Assembly (NCBI RefSeq): GCF_029873635.1
Contig: NC_080423.1
Location: forward strand, 99,010,397-99,074,396
DNA length: 64,000 nucleotides
Origin: Malania oleifera
Lineage: Eukaryota; Streptophyta; Magnoliopsida; Santalales; Ximeniaceae
Reading direction: 5' to 3'
Part shown: positions 20,176 through 33,400 of the stretch, piece after piece
Layout: each line of letters begins with the position of its first letter
Numbering within the stretch: the first letter of the stretch is position 1
The notes under the pieces: model-generated
What the model was told of the DNA's origin: nothing
The model's input: only the letters and a program-made list of their open reading frames with translations
The model's database searches: none
Translations under genes and position numbers: made by a program

Positions 20176-22065
20176 TGTTAGCTTTTTGAGTATGATCCCT
20201 GGTTTTGATAATGACAAACAGTACGTTACTTATATGTGTATCTAGTGATTGAATAAGTTATAATTCAACACACACATAAGAGACTGAGAATGGAAGCCAA
20301 AGACGCATAAAGCTAATATGATCAGGGGTTTTCCATGAAAATTAAAGAGCAAAGAAGATGAAGAAGAAGACATTTTGATTTTATTTGTATAATGCATTTA
20401 AGTTTTTATATGTTGGTATGTAATAATTGCATACATCATGCATGATATGTCTTAATGCTCAAATAGAACCGTAGACAGACCTTAGGGCTGACTTTGGTTG
20501 ACCGACACTAGGTTTTTAGGGTAAATTAAAATGCCTAGACCTTAGAGAGACCCTAGGATCCTACACTTCACTTAAGGAAAATAATAGGGGTAAAATATAA
20601 CCTAGGTTGAAAATTGAAAGGGATTCGGGCGACCGAACTAGGCATGTTAAAAATGCCTCGGTCAACCGAATAGTTGAAAAGTCAGAATGTTGACCTAACT
20701 TCAAGTGACCCAACCGAAATGATGGTAACGTTTTCGGTTGACCGAATACCTAACGCTGACTTTTTCCAACAACTCGAGTAACCGAAATGGTTAGTCCAGT
20801 AGACCAAACTTAGGAACAGACGACCGAACATCAAGTAGTTTGGAAAATTGCCTTGTTCAGCCAACCGAACATATTTTTAGGCACTTGAATGTTTAAAACG
20901 AGCTTTTTGTTTTGTAAGTGTTCAGGCGACTGAACTTATAGATTGGTCGACCAAAACTCTCGGGTTGGAGTATTTTCAAATGCTAAAATGGATATAAAAT
21001 TTAATTAAACTTTTCTAACAATACCCAATGCCTCCCCAACGGTAAAAAAATTTCCAGACTTTATATATACCCCTTCATAAGCCAAGATTAGCAACTTTAA
21101 TTAACAAATATTTTCTCTCTAATTTTTCACTTAATCAAAGTTCCCCCCAACTTAATTTTAATTGCAAAAACTATTTCTTGGGGCAAATCGTTTAATCGCC
21201 AAAACTCTCTTTCCTTTTATTCATTTCAAAAATTATTTCGAAAGAGAGCTTATTTGTTTTGGGCATCTATTTTTAGATCACTTACTTTCACATACATTTT
21301 GATTTCTCAAAAACAATTTTTGAGAGTAAGCTTGAAGTTTTCTCCGATTATTTCATTGAAAAATATTTTTGGGAGAAATATTCATTTTAGGTTAAATATT
21401 TGAAATATTCATTATATATATTTTTGTTCAAAGATTTCGAAAATATTATTTAGAAAAGCACCCTTTCTCTACTGAGCATTATTTCATATCTTCAGAGAGT
21501 GCATATTTTATGAGGTTAAACATTGTACATCTCTACTTGTATTTAGAAGCATTTTAATAGGTACAAAAATATTTTTCATGTATAGGTTGGGTTCAACCCA
21601 AAATTGAACTGGGGAGTCTCAGTCCTGTCAGTGAGACTGGTTCGATTTAGCTCAAAAATTAAACTAGGGAGTCTCAGCCCTGTAAGTGAGATTGGTTCGG
21701 TTCAACCCAGAAATTAAACTAGGGTTTTCCTCCCCTCATAAGGAGAGGATGTAAATGGCTTCCGCTTCGCTCGTTTAAGTGAGCAAGTATAGTGTAATCA
21801 TTGGGAGGTATGCCCAAGGCGGGGGTGTAGGCTGGTTTGACCGAACCTCGATAACAAATATTGTGTGTCGCTTTCTCCTTATCTCATTTAATTTATGCAC
21901 TTTAAATTCAGCATGTGTATGTTTGTTTATTCATAGTTCTAATTACTTACATGCACACTTTTATTTAAATGAGATATGCTGCACGTGTATGTTTACATTT
22001 ATCGTTTTACATACTCACGTGAAAATGGGATATGAACTGTGGTGAATCGAAATATTTTTAATTAG
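20176..22065 (+). repeat. 3' LTR of the SIRE-like relic
   Basis: It begins TGTTAGC right after the purine tract. It contains the inverted counterpart of every landmark of the solo LTR at 17315-19418. The right end is approximate because the closing CA is not clear before gypsy-like DNA begins. Inside, about 21603-21715 holds a 59-bp tandem pair, each carrying a GTCTCA...TGAGAC hairpin. Confidence 0.65.
20620..20965 (+). repeat. TTCGGTCGACCGAA motif array, LTR copy
   Basis: Variants include TTCGGGCGACCGAAC, CTCGGTCAACCGAA, TTTTCGGTTGACCGAA, CAGACGACCGAAC and TTCAGGCGACTGAAC. The array is inverted relative to that in the solo LTR, as expected from the opposite orientation. Confidence 0.75.
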
Positions 22066-22710
22066 CCGAAAAGTTTTCAAATATCCAATTCAGTATCCAC
22101 AAATATATATATCTCAGAAAACTCAACGAAACCCAAAAAAAAATATACATCAAAAGTTTATACCCTCTTTCTCTAAAAAATGCTACGCTAATCCCGAGTT
22201 CACTGAGCTCAATCATGCGGAGGTCCTAAAAAAGATGAAATTTATATCGGGTGAGACACATCTCAATAAGACGAAATAGATTAATACAAGTGTGTGGCTA
22301 TCATGAGGTTGGTGTACAAAATTTAATCATCATTTACAAATTAATCCACAATTATGAAATTATTCTCTGTCCCTACTCACACACACGCAACGTATTTTAT
22401 TAATTAATGAGAGTTTCCCAAGGATTTGGGTGATCACCCGCCCATACAAGTGCATGCCTCTACTCTGATACCTTATGATGCTCATCAAGGATCAGGTGGA
22501 TATTTTGTCTCGTATTCACATACATTCATACAATTTTTTATCAATGAAGGTTCCCGAGAATAGGAAAGATTACCTGCCCATACAAGTAGCCACCTTCTAC
22601 CGTAATACGTTATGCAGCTCGGTATGGCCACATCTGATGCCTATAAGGGAACTAGCCTTTCTTAGCAAGCCCTCGGGCGGAGAGTTTACCTCGCCCCAAA
22701 TAAATATAAT

Positions 22711-22741
<31 letters not shown>

Positions 22742-24315
22742 ATACATTTATACTTTACTCTGAATCTGATATCTCTGTAATACTCATCTCATCATGATCT
22801 CAGTTCTCATTTTTCTCAGTATTTCACATCACATAAACTCATTTCACATTTCTCATCTCCTGTCTTCACATACTCAGTATTCTCAAATAATTTACATACA
22901 CTATTAAATAATAATCACTGGTTAAATCAACAATTATGCATTTAGAACTCACTGTCAGATGGATAATCATTATCATGCTTCCCCCCATGACGGGTTATGT
23001 GACCTGTAGGCTAGACTTAACCATGGTTGGCACACCAGAGTTAAATTAGTAATAACCTCTTCAATCTGTAAGTCAGATTGGCTGTTCCCATACTGGTCTA
23101 GACTCCAGGGGGACTCTACATTTCTCAACCCAATCGACCATCACATCTCCACACCCTCTCTAAGACGTGTGGGTACACTAGCTCTTCAGAAGTCACGCGC
23201 AATAATATTGTGACTACTATGGTCCACCGGAGTTCTCAAATCATACATTGCAATTTAACATTCACATTATGCTTTGATTAAACAATTCATATGCAATATA
23301 ACACAATACATTTCATTATTTCCAACATGTAACACATATATCACAACTCAACTTAGTATATTCGTTTTACTCATGCGAAACATTTTAAATAATATGCATA
23401 ATTATATGTCATCTAAAATAATAAGCCAACCCATGTTCATCATCTGTTTTACTGAAAGTATACGTCATTACTTTAATCATTCCATTTTCGCAAATAATAA
23501 ATAGTAACACAGCCCTAGGCTCAAAAATTTCAGTTTAAACGGCTGGCTTTCAATACTCATAGAATAATTGTATAAATACACAAATGATTTCCATTTTAAC
23601 CGATGAAATTTACAAAACTATTGGCTTAATCTATTTCCCTTACTTGGTTTCCTAAGCTACGCCAGCAGGGACCCCGAATCGATACCTGCAGTGCTCACCT
23701 GAACCCTAATTCAATAACCCTAATTTATCAACTCAAACCCCAAATCAACAATTATTAAGCATCCCCATGCCCATACACCCATTTCAGATAATCATGTACT
23801 AGACAAACGACTCATTTCTACCCTTACCTAAACTTTGGGGTGATGCCTGGAAAGACCTTGTTAAAAAATCCACTCCACTAGACCTGTAGAGAATTTCTCC
23901 TAGATCCTCATGGTAACTTTCGATTGTCGAATCAGGAGACGAATGGTGAGATATCATAAAGAGAGGGTGAAAAGTGTTGTTTTAAAGAGAGAAAGAGAGG
24001 AATTTAAGATTTCTTAATAAGGAAGAAAAGAGAAATTTTATTTATAGGTCGTTGACTCGGCCAACCTCGTCGATGAAATGCAGTCTTCGTCAATGAGTTG
24101 CAGAAGGTCGTTCGTTGACGAACGCTAATCCTGAAATTTTTGTCATTCGGAACTTTTCATCGACGACGCCTGAACTTGATCGACGAACCACAGAAGGGCC
24201 TTTGTTGATGAAGACAGGGGATTCGTTGACGAAGCCTATTGTTTCCTTTTTAAAATTTTCCCTTTCTCTATTCCTTTATTATTTTCCATAAATAAATTGT
24301 ACGGGTCTCTACATT
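22066..24315 (-). mobile_element. Tekay-like Ty3/gypsy LTR relic
   Basis: It ends on the plus strand with ACGGGTCTCTACA, the reverse complement of a TGTAGAGACCCGT LTR start, so its sense is minus. The order of landmarks matches the LTRs of the gypsy element at 39165-48310. These are the TCCTAAAAAA...GAGACACATCTCA segment, CCCCCCATGACGGGTT (about 22980), a TGGTCTAGACTCC block (about 23095) and a TTCGTCGACGAA-type motif array at 24060-24235. The left end is eroded. No internal region is attached. Confidence 0.65.
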
Positions 24316-24731
24316 TTTAGCCTAGTATTTGCTATAGAGAAAAAATAATGAAAATAAATTTTTGTTTTAATTACCTTTTCTTTCCTTTTTTTAAAAAAAA
24401 TATTTGATTCAAATGAACTCTTATAACTAAAAGATTACTTACGATTGAAGTTAGTATACTAACAAATACATACAACATTGTCTAGAATTTGAAAGATAAA
24501 AAAACAAGGAGGAAAAAGATACGAGGGGATTCAAATTCTTTGATTCAATCACCAATATATATATTTGTGAAAACAAATTAAATTTATATTTTATTACCAT
24601 TTAAGTTTAAGTAAACAATCAATTTTAAGTTTTTATTTTTTATTTTTTATAATTGTGTTTGAGATAGGGGAAAAGTAGAATGCGAATTTTGATTTTACTT
24701 TCTTTTAAGAGCGTGACTACATTTGCATACT
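24316..24731. other. AT-rich DNA, nothing recognised
   Basis: No open frame, repeat or LTR landmark could be assigned. Confidence 0.4.
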
Positions 24732-25560
24732 TGTCGCCACATCTCAGAGAAGGGTATGGAGTGATGAGGAATAATAATATTAGAAGTTCAATAAAGCTAC
24801 CACTAACCTGTTATTTTCCTATGTGCGGTTAGTTTGCCGAATTATTGTTTGTTGATTCGTTTCTAAATTAATCCTAAGTTAAGAAACTTGTAGTCTCGAT
24901 TTGCATTTATCAGAGTTAGGATCGGGAGTTCAATTATGTGAAAAGAATTTACTAGTGCTCCCTACACACCTGTTTTACAAACGATACTTAATTAACTATG
25001 AATTATTCCTAAACTAAATATAATAGTCTTTAATTAATTCATTAATAAAAAAAACATTGAAAATTTTAAAACAAAATATGAAATAAGATGTGATTTAGGA
25101 GTGTCTAATAAGACCCCCAAAAAAGGGATTTTATTAGATAACCCCCCCCCTCCCTTTTCAAAACTAATATAAGTGAGGTCTGAAACACCTCTTTACCCTT
25201 TATTTAATCATTGGGACCCACATAGCAAAATAAAATGTATATAGATAATTATCAAATAAATTCATCAAATGAGAGTAAAAAGAGTTTTTAAAACATCCAC
25301 AGATTTTCAAAATTTTAAAGTTTTTTTTTGAAAATTTTCAACATTTTTATACAATTCCTCTTAAATTTTTAAATACTTTTTCTCCATTTAATTTCCTTTT
25401 TGGTTATTTAATTTTCTATTTGTTTTATTAATCCTTAGTCAAAAAAACTAAAATAATTTTTAATATTTTTTTTAAGAAAATATTTCATATTTTATTGATT
25501 TTCTTTCTATTTTTATCAATGTTTAAAAATTACAACATTTTTAAAATTAAAAATTATTTT
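24732..25560 (+). mobile_element. LTR fragment of the TGTCGC family
   Basis: It starts TGTCGCCACATCTC and contains the family string TACACACCTGTTTTACAAAC (compare CCCGTTCTTACGAACGG at 13630), then a purine- and T-rich stretch. It resembles 34960-35560 on the same strand and the inverted end of the tandem block at 28985-29503. It appears to be a plus-sense fragment abutting a minus-sense copy. Confidence 0.5.
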
Positions 25561-28500
25561 TAAATAATAGAATAGAGGGGAGGGAACAAACAAAGAGAAT
25601 TACCAAGAAACAGGGAGGAGAGAGATGCGAACGAAAGAGGGAATATGTGTGTGGTGTGTGTGGAGAGGGAGAGCAGAGGGAGGAGGACCGAGGAGAGAAG
25701 AAGGAAAAGGGGGAGGGCCAAATCAGAGAAAGAGCGTAAAGAATAGGAGAATTTGTGAGCAGAAAGAAAAAAAAAAAAAAAACAAAAAAAAAAGTAAAAA
25801 GGGTGGGCCCGCAAAAAAAAGGGGAGGCAGAGGAGAAAAAGGGAGGGAATGGAGAAAAAAGAAATAAATAAATTGAAGGGAATTCTCTTTCAATGAAAGA
25901 GGGGGACATGTTTTGATTTACGCGTCAAAATTGTGGAATTAGGCGTTTGAACTCATACATTAACGATTTTATTAATTTTAATTAAATGTCTGATTATGTT
26001 TAAATATTTTTTAACAGTGGGTTCAATTTAATAATATTTGGTTTTTTATCAAAAAATTTACGATATCTGTGTTTTTTAACTTTGGTTTTTTAATAATCGT
26101 TTAGAATAATGGTTTTTTCGGAAGAACAAACGTTAACATGCACACACAATTTAAATGAATGAAGTCGCAAAATCTAAGTCCGGAAAATTGCCAAATCTAG
26201 AAGATATATTTCGGTATTTTAATCATCAAACTCTCTCATTCGAGTGTTCGATTGAGATGATTTTCAAAGTGCTTTGTGCAAAGCAAGAAAACGTTTTTAC
26301 AAATGTGTTTTAAGTTTTGAGAGTTACGGGGGCTGTTAGGTAAGATCTCAATGGGGCTTTGAAAGTATTAGAACCGACCCTAGGCTTCAAAATTCAAGCT
26401 GGTCATGAGGGGTCTTGAGTGCACGGAGGAAGGATTCAAAACGGGGTCTTTAAAAAAATGCATGGGCATGGACCAAGTGTGGTCATGGGCTTGCATGGGC
26501 CCATGCGCTGGGGCAGGCTGAATTTCAAGTGCGGAAAAAAATGGTAAGAGGGGCAAAGTAAAAGTAAAGGGAGAAACGGGAAAAAAGAAAAAAAAAAAAA
26601 AAAAAAAGGGAGGAGTGGATGGGGTAGAGAGGAAAAAACAAAAAAAAAAGAGAAAAAAGAAAAAAAAAAGGCTTCTTTGAGGGAGGGCTAGGGGTTTAGA
26701 AAAAGTTGCTGGGGTTTTCTTTGGCTGGGGGTCTCATGGCCGCACAGTGTTTCTGCTTTGGGAGAAGAAGCTCACTTACAGCCACGCTCCATATCTTCCC
26801 GCTCTCTCTTTTTAGTTTCTTGTGTGTTAATTATTTTTTTGATTGTCCAATTTACTGCATTTTGTATCATCCATATTTTAGGCATTTTAGTTTGAAAAAT
26901 TTATTTGTATTGAATATTAACATTGAAGCACTTTATTTTAGAGTTAATGTTGAGTTTATTTTATTGGTTTGTTTTTAATTTATTTTTATTTTGCTCTCTT
27001 CTTTCTTTCTCACTCTCTCTCCGAGTTTTTTTTAAATTACTTGGCTTAGATTATTTAAGTTGGTTAAATTCAGTTTATTTTTTATTTTTTATTTTTTGGA
27101 GTTGTTTGAATGTTAAATGTTTTTTGGAATGATTTAATTATTAAATAAGTTATAATTTATACTATTTATTTCAAAGGTCATTGTAGGTGTTAATACTTGT
27201 GGACATTTTTATTCTTGTGTTTGCTGTTATTATATTGAAGGTTAAATGGTTGATTTGATTACGGACCCTCTCATTCCCTCCTTTCCTTGGTTTGTTTAAT
27301 ATTTTTAATTCTAACTAATGTTAAGGTTAAATAATTCTTGATGGGAGTTCTTTTTAATTTGTCTAAATTTAGTCATTTATTTTTTAGGAAATGTTTTGAG
27401 TCTTTTGAGTCTTTCTATTGTAGGGGTTTAGGTTTATTTATTTATTTAGCCCATTTTTATTTATCGTTTAGTTTAGTTTATTTTCATTTAGTTGAGTCTT
27501 TGTTTTACGATTTGAATGTTTAATTAGTGAATGTGTTTGGTTGGTTCTATGCATATTAGTCCTAATTTAGGTTCACATCATTTCAATTTCACACAAATTT
27601 CCACGCAAAAAAACCCCCAAGATTTTGAAATTCAACCATGTAGTTAAAATTTCTTTTCTCATTTTCTTTTTCCGTTGTTTTTGCAGCTTAGTTTAAAAAT
27701 ATCTACACTTTCCTAAGGACGACGATTTTCTGACTTTTAGACATATTTGGAAGGTAAGTATTATACGGACGGACTCCTATACTGGGTGATAGTTATAGTG
27801 CTACTCATTTTTAAAAGTGAAGTCATTGTTTTCTTTTATAATGTTCTTGTCTTTCTTTTGGGGCCACAAACAAAAAAAAAAAAAATAATATATATTTTTA
27901 AATTATTAATAATACATTTATTTGGGGGATATATTATACATATGATTAATTAGTCATTATATATAAAAATGTCTCAAGGATGAAAATGATGAGCTAGGGT
28001 GTGGTACAGTTGTAAATGAAAAGTGTTTAATTGTTTAATGAGGATGTTTGTCTCAATTCTTAAGCATAATGCCTCAGAGAGTTAATGTTAGATTAATATT
28101 TATTGATTCCATATTAAAAAGTGTCTTGTCAGATTGAAAATGGATGGAGAAGATGAGGGTATTACAATTGTAATAAAAAGTATTAAATTTATTTAATGGA
28201 GTGTTTGCGTCTCAATTCCTAACATGATGCCCGAATAGTATTATTCAAATGGTTAAAATTTGCCTTTAATGAATGATTGGAGAATGGGTTATATATATAT
28301 AATATAATGGGGTGATTGTCACCCCAAACAGAGCAAAAAAAAAAAAAAAAAAAAAAAAAAGGAAAAAAAAAAAAAAAAAAGGGGAAAAACAAAAAAAAAA
28401 ATCAGGATGTGACACGGGTCAAAGTACGTCATGCTAAAAGGTTCGTCGTAGTAATTTTTTTTTTTTAAAAGAAAAGAATGGAATGGAGACAAGTTGTCAA

Positions 28501-29870
28501 CAACGTGGGTGGACACTGTGGCCCACCAAGCTAAACCGTGATGACTGGCTTCGTTCAAGTCGGTTGTTTTTTTTTTGTTTTTTTTTTGTTTTTAATTCGA
28601 TTCTTACTTTGTCTGACATCTGGTGGTTTTTATTATTTATATTTTATTTTTTATTTTAAAATTGATTTTTTTAATTTTTAAATAAGGGAAAATCAAGGGA
28701 AAATATGGAAAAGATTTGAAGTTTTTTGGACTCAAGATTGAAAAAAAAATAGAAAAATAAAAAAATACCAAAAAAAAATAAGGAAATGTATTTTAAAAAA
28801 AAAAAAAAACCATATACCCATTAACATTTTAGGGAAAAAATGTTAGAATTTTCTTTTATTAATTTTTTCGAAAAAAAATATGGGAAATGGGAAATGCTTT
28901 TTTTTTTTAAAAATCTTGTGCTTCTTAAATTTGTGATAATTTTTTTTTTTTTTTTTTACATGTGTGTCCTTAGATTTTAGAAAAAAAGGGGCAATAAATA
29001 TGTCAAACCTCACCCGTAATTCGCTCTGAAATGAGGATTTTATCTAACAAAATCCTCTCGTTTTAGAGGTATTATTATACATTCCCTAAAAACGCCATTT
29101 TTATAATTTTTTATCTTTCTTTTTAATCTATTTATTTATTTGGCTATGTTTAAAAGAGCTAATCAGAAGAACAGATATTAATTTTAGGATAATTCATGAT
29201 TAAGTGGGTACACATTCGTAGAATGTGTGTAGGAGATGACAATACCTTCGCCTCACATAAATTTTTTTTAAAATTAAACTCTCGATTTCCCAATTCTGCT
29301 AAAAGCAAAACAAGGCTACAGGTTCCTTGACCTAAGTTTAGTATTTAGAGAACAAAAATAATTAATTAACAAGTTGTAATTAGGTCGATCTAAACCACAC
29401 TTAGGTAAAATTATAAGTTAAGTGACGACTCCATCAAAATTTCAAACATTATTATACCCCGCCACTCCTTGAGACCCTTCTTCAGGACGTTGCGACAGGA
29501 TCAACTAAAAATTGATTGGATGTCAAAATGTGATTGACCTAATTGGAGGGATAAAAGAAAAAAGGGGCCTGCCACGGTGTCATGTAAGCGGTGGTGGCAC
29601 AATGACAATGTGATGATATTTTATATTTTATATTTTATGTATGTTTTTTTAATTCTTTTTTTTTGTTTTTTAATTTACGCAGCAGGTGAATCAAATAGAA
29701 CACATCTTTAATATTGAAATACAAACAAACTCCTCATCATCTCTAATATCTCTCATATAACCTACACCTAACCATCTCCACCTCCACACTTAGAATCCTT
29801 CCCCATAGTAAGATTATCAAGATAGCTTGGATATAATTTAAGATCCTATGGGATCATGGATTTTATTTTG
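25214..29870. repeat. Tandem block, copy 1 (about 4.65 kb)
   Basis: It runs from GGGACCCACATAGC to a point near AAGATCCTATGGGATCATGG. It matches copy 2 (29959-34070) end to end in the same order and orientation. It consists of LTR-derived, non-coding DNA: a GA-rich stretch (25560-25870), TTTTTAG/CT-rich stretches, poly-T and poly-A tracts, and an LTR end GGACGTTGCGACA at about 29503. Copy 1 is about 13% longer than copy 2 because of many 1-3 base insertions, mostly lengthening homopolymers. The open frames here differ between the copies and are not genes. Confidence 0.85.
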
Positions 29871-29958
29871 AGGAAAAGAAAAAATAATTTAAAAAGAAAC
29901 CAAAACGAAGGAGGAGGTCGGAACAACGCGGGACGGACCCGGGAGGGAAGGCAGGGGG
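29871..29958. other. Junction segment between the tandem copies
   Basis: After the shared GGATCATGGATTTTATTT, copy 1 runs into about 60 bp of GC- and G-rich sequence (about 29895-29957). This is unlike either copy or the flank. GACCCACAAGC of copy 2 begins right after it. Confidence 0.6.
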
Positions 29959-30371
29959 GACCCACAAGCAAAAATAAAATGTATATAGATAATTATCAAA
30001 TAAATTCATCAAATGAGAGTAAAAAGAGTTTTTAAAACATCCACAGATTTTCAAAATTTTAAAGTTTTTTTTTGAAAATTTTCAACATTTTTCTACAATT
30101 CTCTTAAATTTTTAAATACTTTTTCTCCATTTTATTTATTTTTGGTATTTTAATTTTTCTATTTTTTTATTATCTTAGTCAAAAAAACTAAAATAATTTT
30201 TAATTATTTTTTTTAAAAAAATTTTCTACTATTTTTATGATCTTTTACTATTTTTATCAATTTTTAAAAATTACAAAATTTTAATTAAAAATTAATTTTT
30301 AAATAATAGAATAGAGGAGAAAAAGAGAATTTACAAGAAACAGAGGAGAGAGAGCAGAGAAGAGGAGAATA

Positions 30372-30412
<41 letters not shown>

Positions 30413-33400
30413 AGGAAAGGGGAGCCCAAATCAGAGAAAGAGCGTAAAGAATAGGAGAATTTGTGAGAGAAAGAAAAAAAAAAAACAAAAAAAAGTAAAG
30501 GGTGCCCGCAAAAGGGGAAGAGGAGAAAGGAGGAATGGAGCAAAGAAATAAATAAAATGAAGGGAATCCTCTTCAATGAAAGAGACATGTTTTGATTACG
30601 CGTCAAATTGTGTAATTAGGCGTTTGAATTCATACATTAACGATTATAAATTTTAATTAAATGTCTGATTATGTTTAATATTTTAACAGTGGGTTCAATT
30701 TATAATATTTGGTTTTTATTCAAAAATTTACGATATCTGTGTTTTAATATCGTAGAATAATTTTCGGAACGTTAACATGCACACACATTAAATGAATGAG
30801 TCGCAATCTAAGTCCGAAATTGACAACTTAGATATATTTCGGTATTTTAATCATAACTCTCTCATTCGAGTTTCGATTGAGATGATTCAAAGTGCTGTGC
30901 AAAGCCAAGAAAACGTTTTACAATTTTTGTGTTTTAAGTTTTGAGAGTTACGGGCTGTAAGAAGATCAAAGTTGGGCTTGAAAGTATAGAACCGACCTAG
31001 GCTTCAAAATTCAAGCTGGTCATGAGAGTGCAAGGAGGAGGCTTCAACGGGGTCTTTAAAAAAAAATGCATGGGCATGACCACGTGGTCATGGGCTGCAT
31101 GGCCCATGCGCTGGGCAGCTGAATTTCAAGTGGGAAAATGTGAGGGCAGTAAAGGGAGAACTGAAAAAGAAAAAGAGATGGTAGGAGAGGAAAACAAAAA
31201 AAAAGAGAAAAAGGCTTTCTTTTGAGGAGGCTAGGGTTTAGAAAAAAGTTGCTGGGGTTTTTCTTTGCTGGGGGTCTCATGCCGCACAGTGTTTCTGCTG
31301 GGAGAGAAGCTCACCTTACAGCCACGCTCCATTATTCTTCCCTCTCTCTCTTTTTAGTCTTTTGTTAATTAATTTTTTTGATTGTCATTTACTGCATTGT
31401 CAATCCATATTTTAGCATTTAGTTTGAAAATTTGTATTGAATATTACATTGAGCACTTTTATTTAGAGTTAATGTTGAGTTTATTTTATTGGTGTGTTTA
31501 ATTTATTTTTATTTTTGCTCTCTTCTTCTTTCTCACTCTCTCTCCGGTTTAAATACTTGCTTAGATTATTTAAGTGGTTAAATTCAGTTTATTTTTATTT
31601 TTATTTTTTTGTAGTTGTTGAATTTAAATTTTTTTGGATTATTTATATTAATAAGTATAATTTATCTATTTTATTTCAAGGTCATTGTAGGAGTTAATAC
31701 TTGTTGGACATTTTTATTCTTGTGTTTGCTGTTATTATATTGAAGTTAAATGTTTGATTAGGACCCTCTCATTCCCTCCTTTCCTTGTGGTTGTTTAATT
31801 ATTTTACTCTAACTAATGTCATGTTAAATATCTTGATGGAGTTTTTTTTATTTGTCTAAATTTAGTCATTTTATTTAGGAAAGGTTTAAGTCTTTCTATC
31901 GTTGGGTTTAGTTTATTTATTTAGTCCAGTTTTATTTATCATTTAGCTTAGTTTATTTTCATTTAGTTCAATCTTTGTTTTACGATTTGAATAATTAATT
32001 AGTGTGTTTTTGGTTGGTTCTATGCATATTAGGTTCATAATTTAGGTTTCACATCATTTCAATTTCACCACAAATTTCCAAAACCCCCAAGATTTTGAAT
32101 CTGAACCATGTTCAGTAAAATTTTTTTCTCATTTTCTTTTTCCCGTTTTGCGCTAGTTTAAAACTAATCTACACTTCCTAAGGAGACGATCTGACATATT
32201 TGAGTTAATTATTATACGACGGAACTCCTATACTTGGGATAGTTATAGTGCTACTCATTTTTAAAAGTGAGTCATGTTTCTTTAATAATGGTTCTTGTCT
32301 TTCTTTTGGCCACAAACAAAAAAATAATATATATTTTTAATTATTAATAATACATTATTTGTGGGGATATATTATACATATGATTTAATAGTCATTCATC
32401 TATATAAAATTGTCTCAAAGGATGAAATGATGAGCTAGGGTGTGTTACAGTTGTAATAAAGTGTTTAATGAGTGTTTGTCTCAATTCTTAGCATAATGCC
32501 TAGGATTAATGTATGATTAAATATTTATTGATCCATATAAAAGTGTCTTGTCAGATGAAATGATGAGATGAGGTATTACAATTGTAATAAAGTATTTAAT
32601 GAGTGTTTGTGTCTCAATTCCTAACATGATGCCCGAGATTAGTATTCTTCAAATGGTAAATTTGCCCCTTTAATAATGATTTGAGAATGGGTTATATATA
32701 TATATATATGGGGTGATGTCACCCCTACCAGAGCAAAAAAAAAAAAGGAAAAATGAAAAAAAAAAATCAGATGTTGACACGTGTCAAGTAACGTCATGCT
32801 AAAGTCTGTCGTAGTAATTTTTTTTTTTTAAAGAAAGAATGAAATGGAGCCACGTGTCACCACTGTGGGTGGACACGTGGCCCACCAAGCTCAACCGTGA
32901 TGAGCTCGTTTCAAGTCGGTTAAATCGATCTAATTGTCTGAACTGGTTTTTATTTATTTATTTTTATTTTTATTTTAAATTGATTTTTTAATTTTTAAAT
33001 ATAGGGAAAATCAAGGAAAAATATGGAAAATATTTGAGTTATTTTGACTCAAGATAAAAAAAAATAGAAACATAAAAATACAAAAAATAAGGAAATGTAT
33101 TTTAAAAAAAAAAAAACCCATAAAATTTTAGAAAAATGTTAGAAATTTTCTTTTTATAAATTTTTTCGAAAAATCTGGGAATGCTTTTAAAAACTCTTTT
33201 GCTTAAATTTGATAATTTTTTTTTTTTACATGTGTGTCCCTATGATTTTAGAAAAGGGCAAATAAATATTTCAAACCTCACCCGTATTAGCTCTAATGAG
33301 GATTTATCTAACAAAATCCTCTCGTTTAGAGGTCTTATTATACATTCCTAAATCGCATTATAATTTTTATCTTTCTTTTAATTCTATTTATTTATTTGCT

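Larger units (their letters stand above)
16976..22065 (+). mobile_element. SIRE/Maximus-like Ty1/copia 3' end, interrupted by a solo LTR
   Basis: The stretches 16976-17314 and 19419-20175 look like the long non-pol 3' region of SIRE-type copia elements, with several A-rich/GGGGGAG strings (AAAGGGGGAGTATT, AAAAGGGGGAGAATG). They end in the purine tract AAAAAGGGAAGAT at 20163-20175. An LTR starting TGTTAGC follows. No pol domain is present, so only the 3' end survives. The clade call rests on layout alone and is tentative. Confidence 0.5.

Noticed and set aside
25547-25909. Minus-strand frames of 84-120 codons in the GA-rich tract (also 30285-30606)
   Set aside because: Low-complexity purine-rich DNA; the predicted proteins differ between the two tandem copies because of frame changes.
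24732-29503. Reading the inverted TGTCGC termini as a terminal-inverted-repeat DNA transposon
   Set aside because: The same termini occur singly in TG...CA LTRs at 8079-10883 and 34950-38063, and no transposase is present.
29895-29945. Partial resemblance of the junction (ACGAAGGAGGAGG) to a sequencing hairpin adapter
   Set aside because: A missed hairpin adapter would give an inverted copy, but the flanking copies are direct, and the match is short and imperfect.
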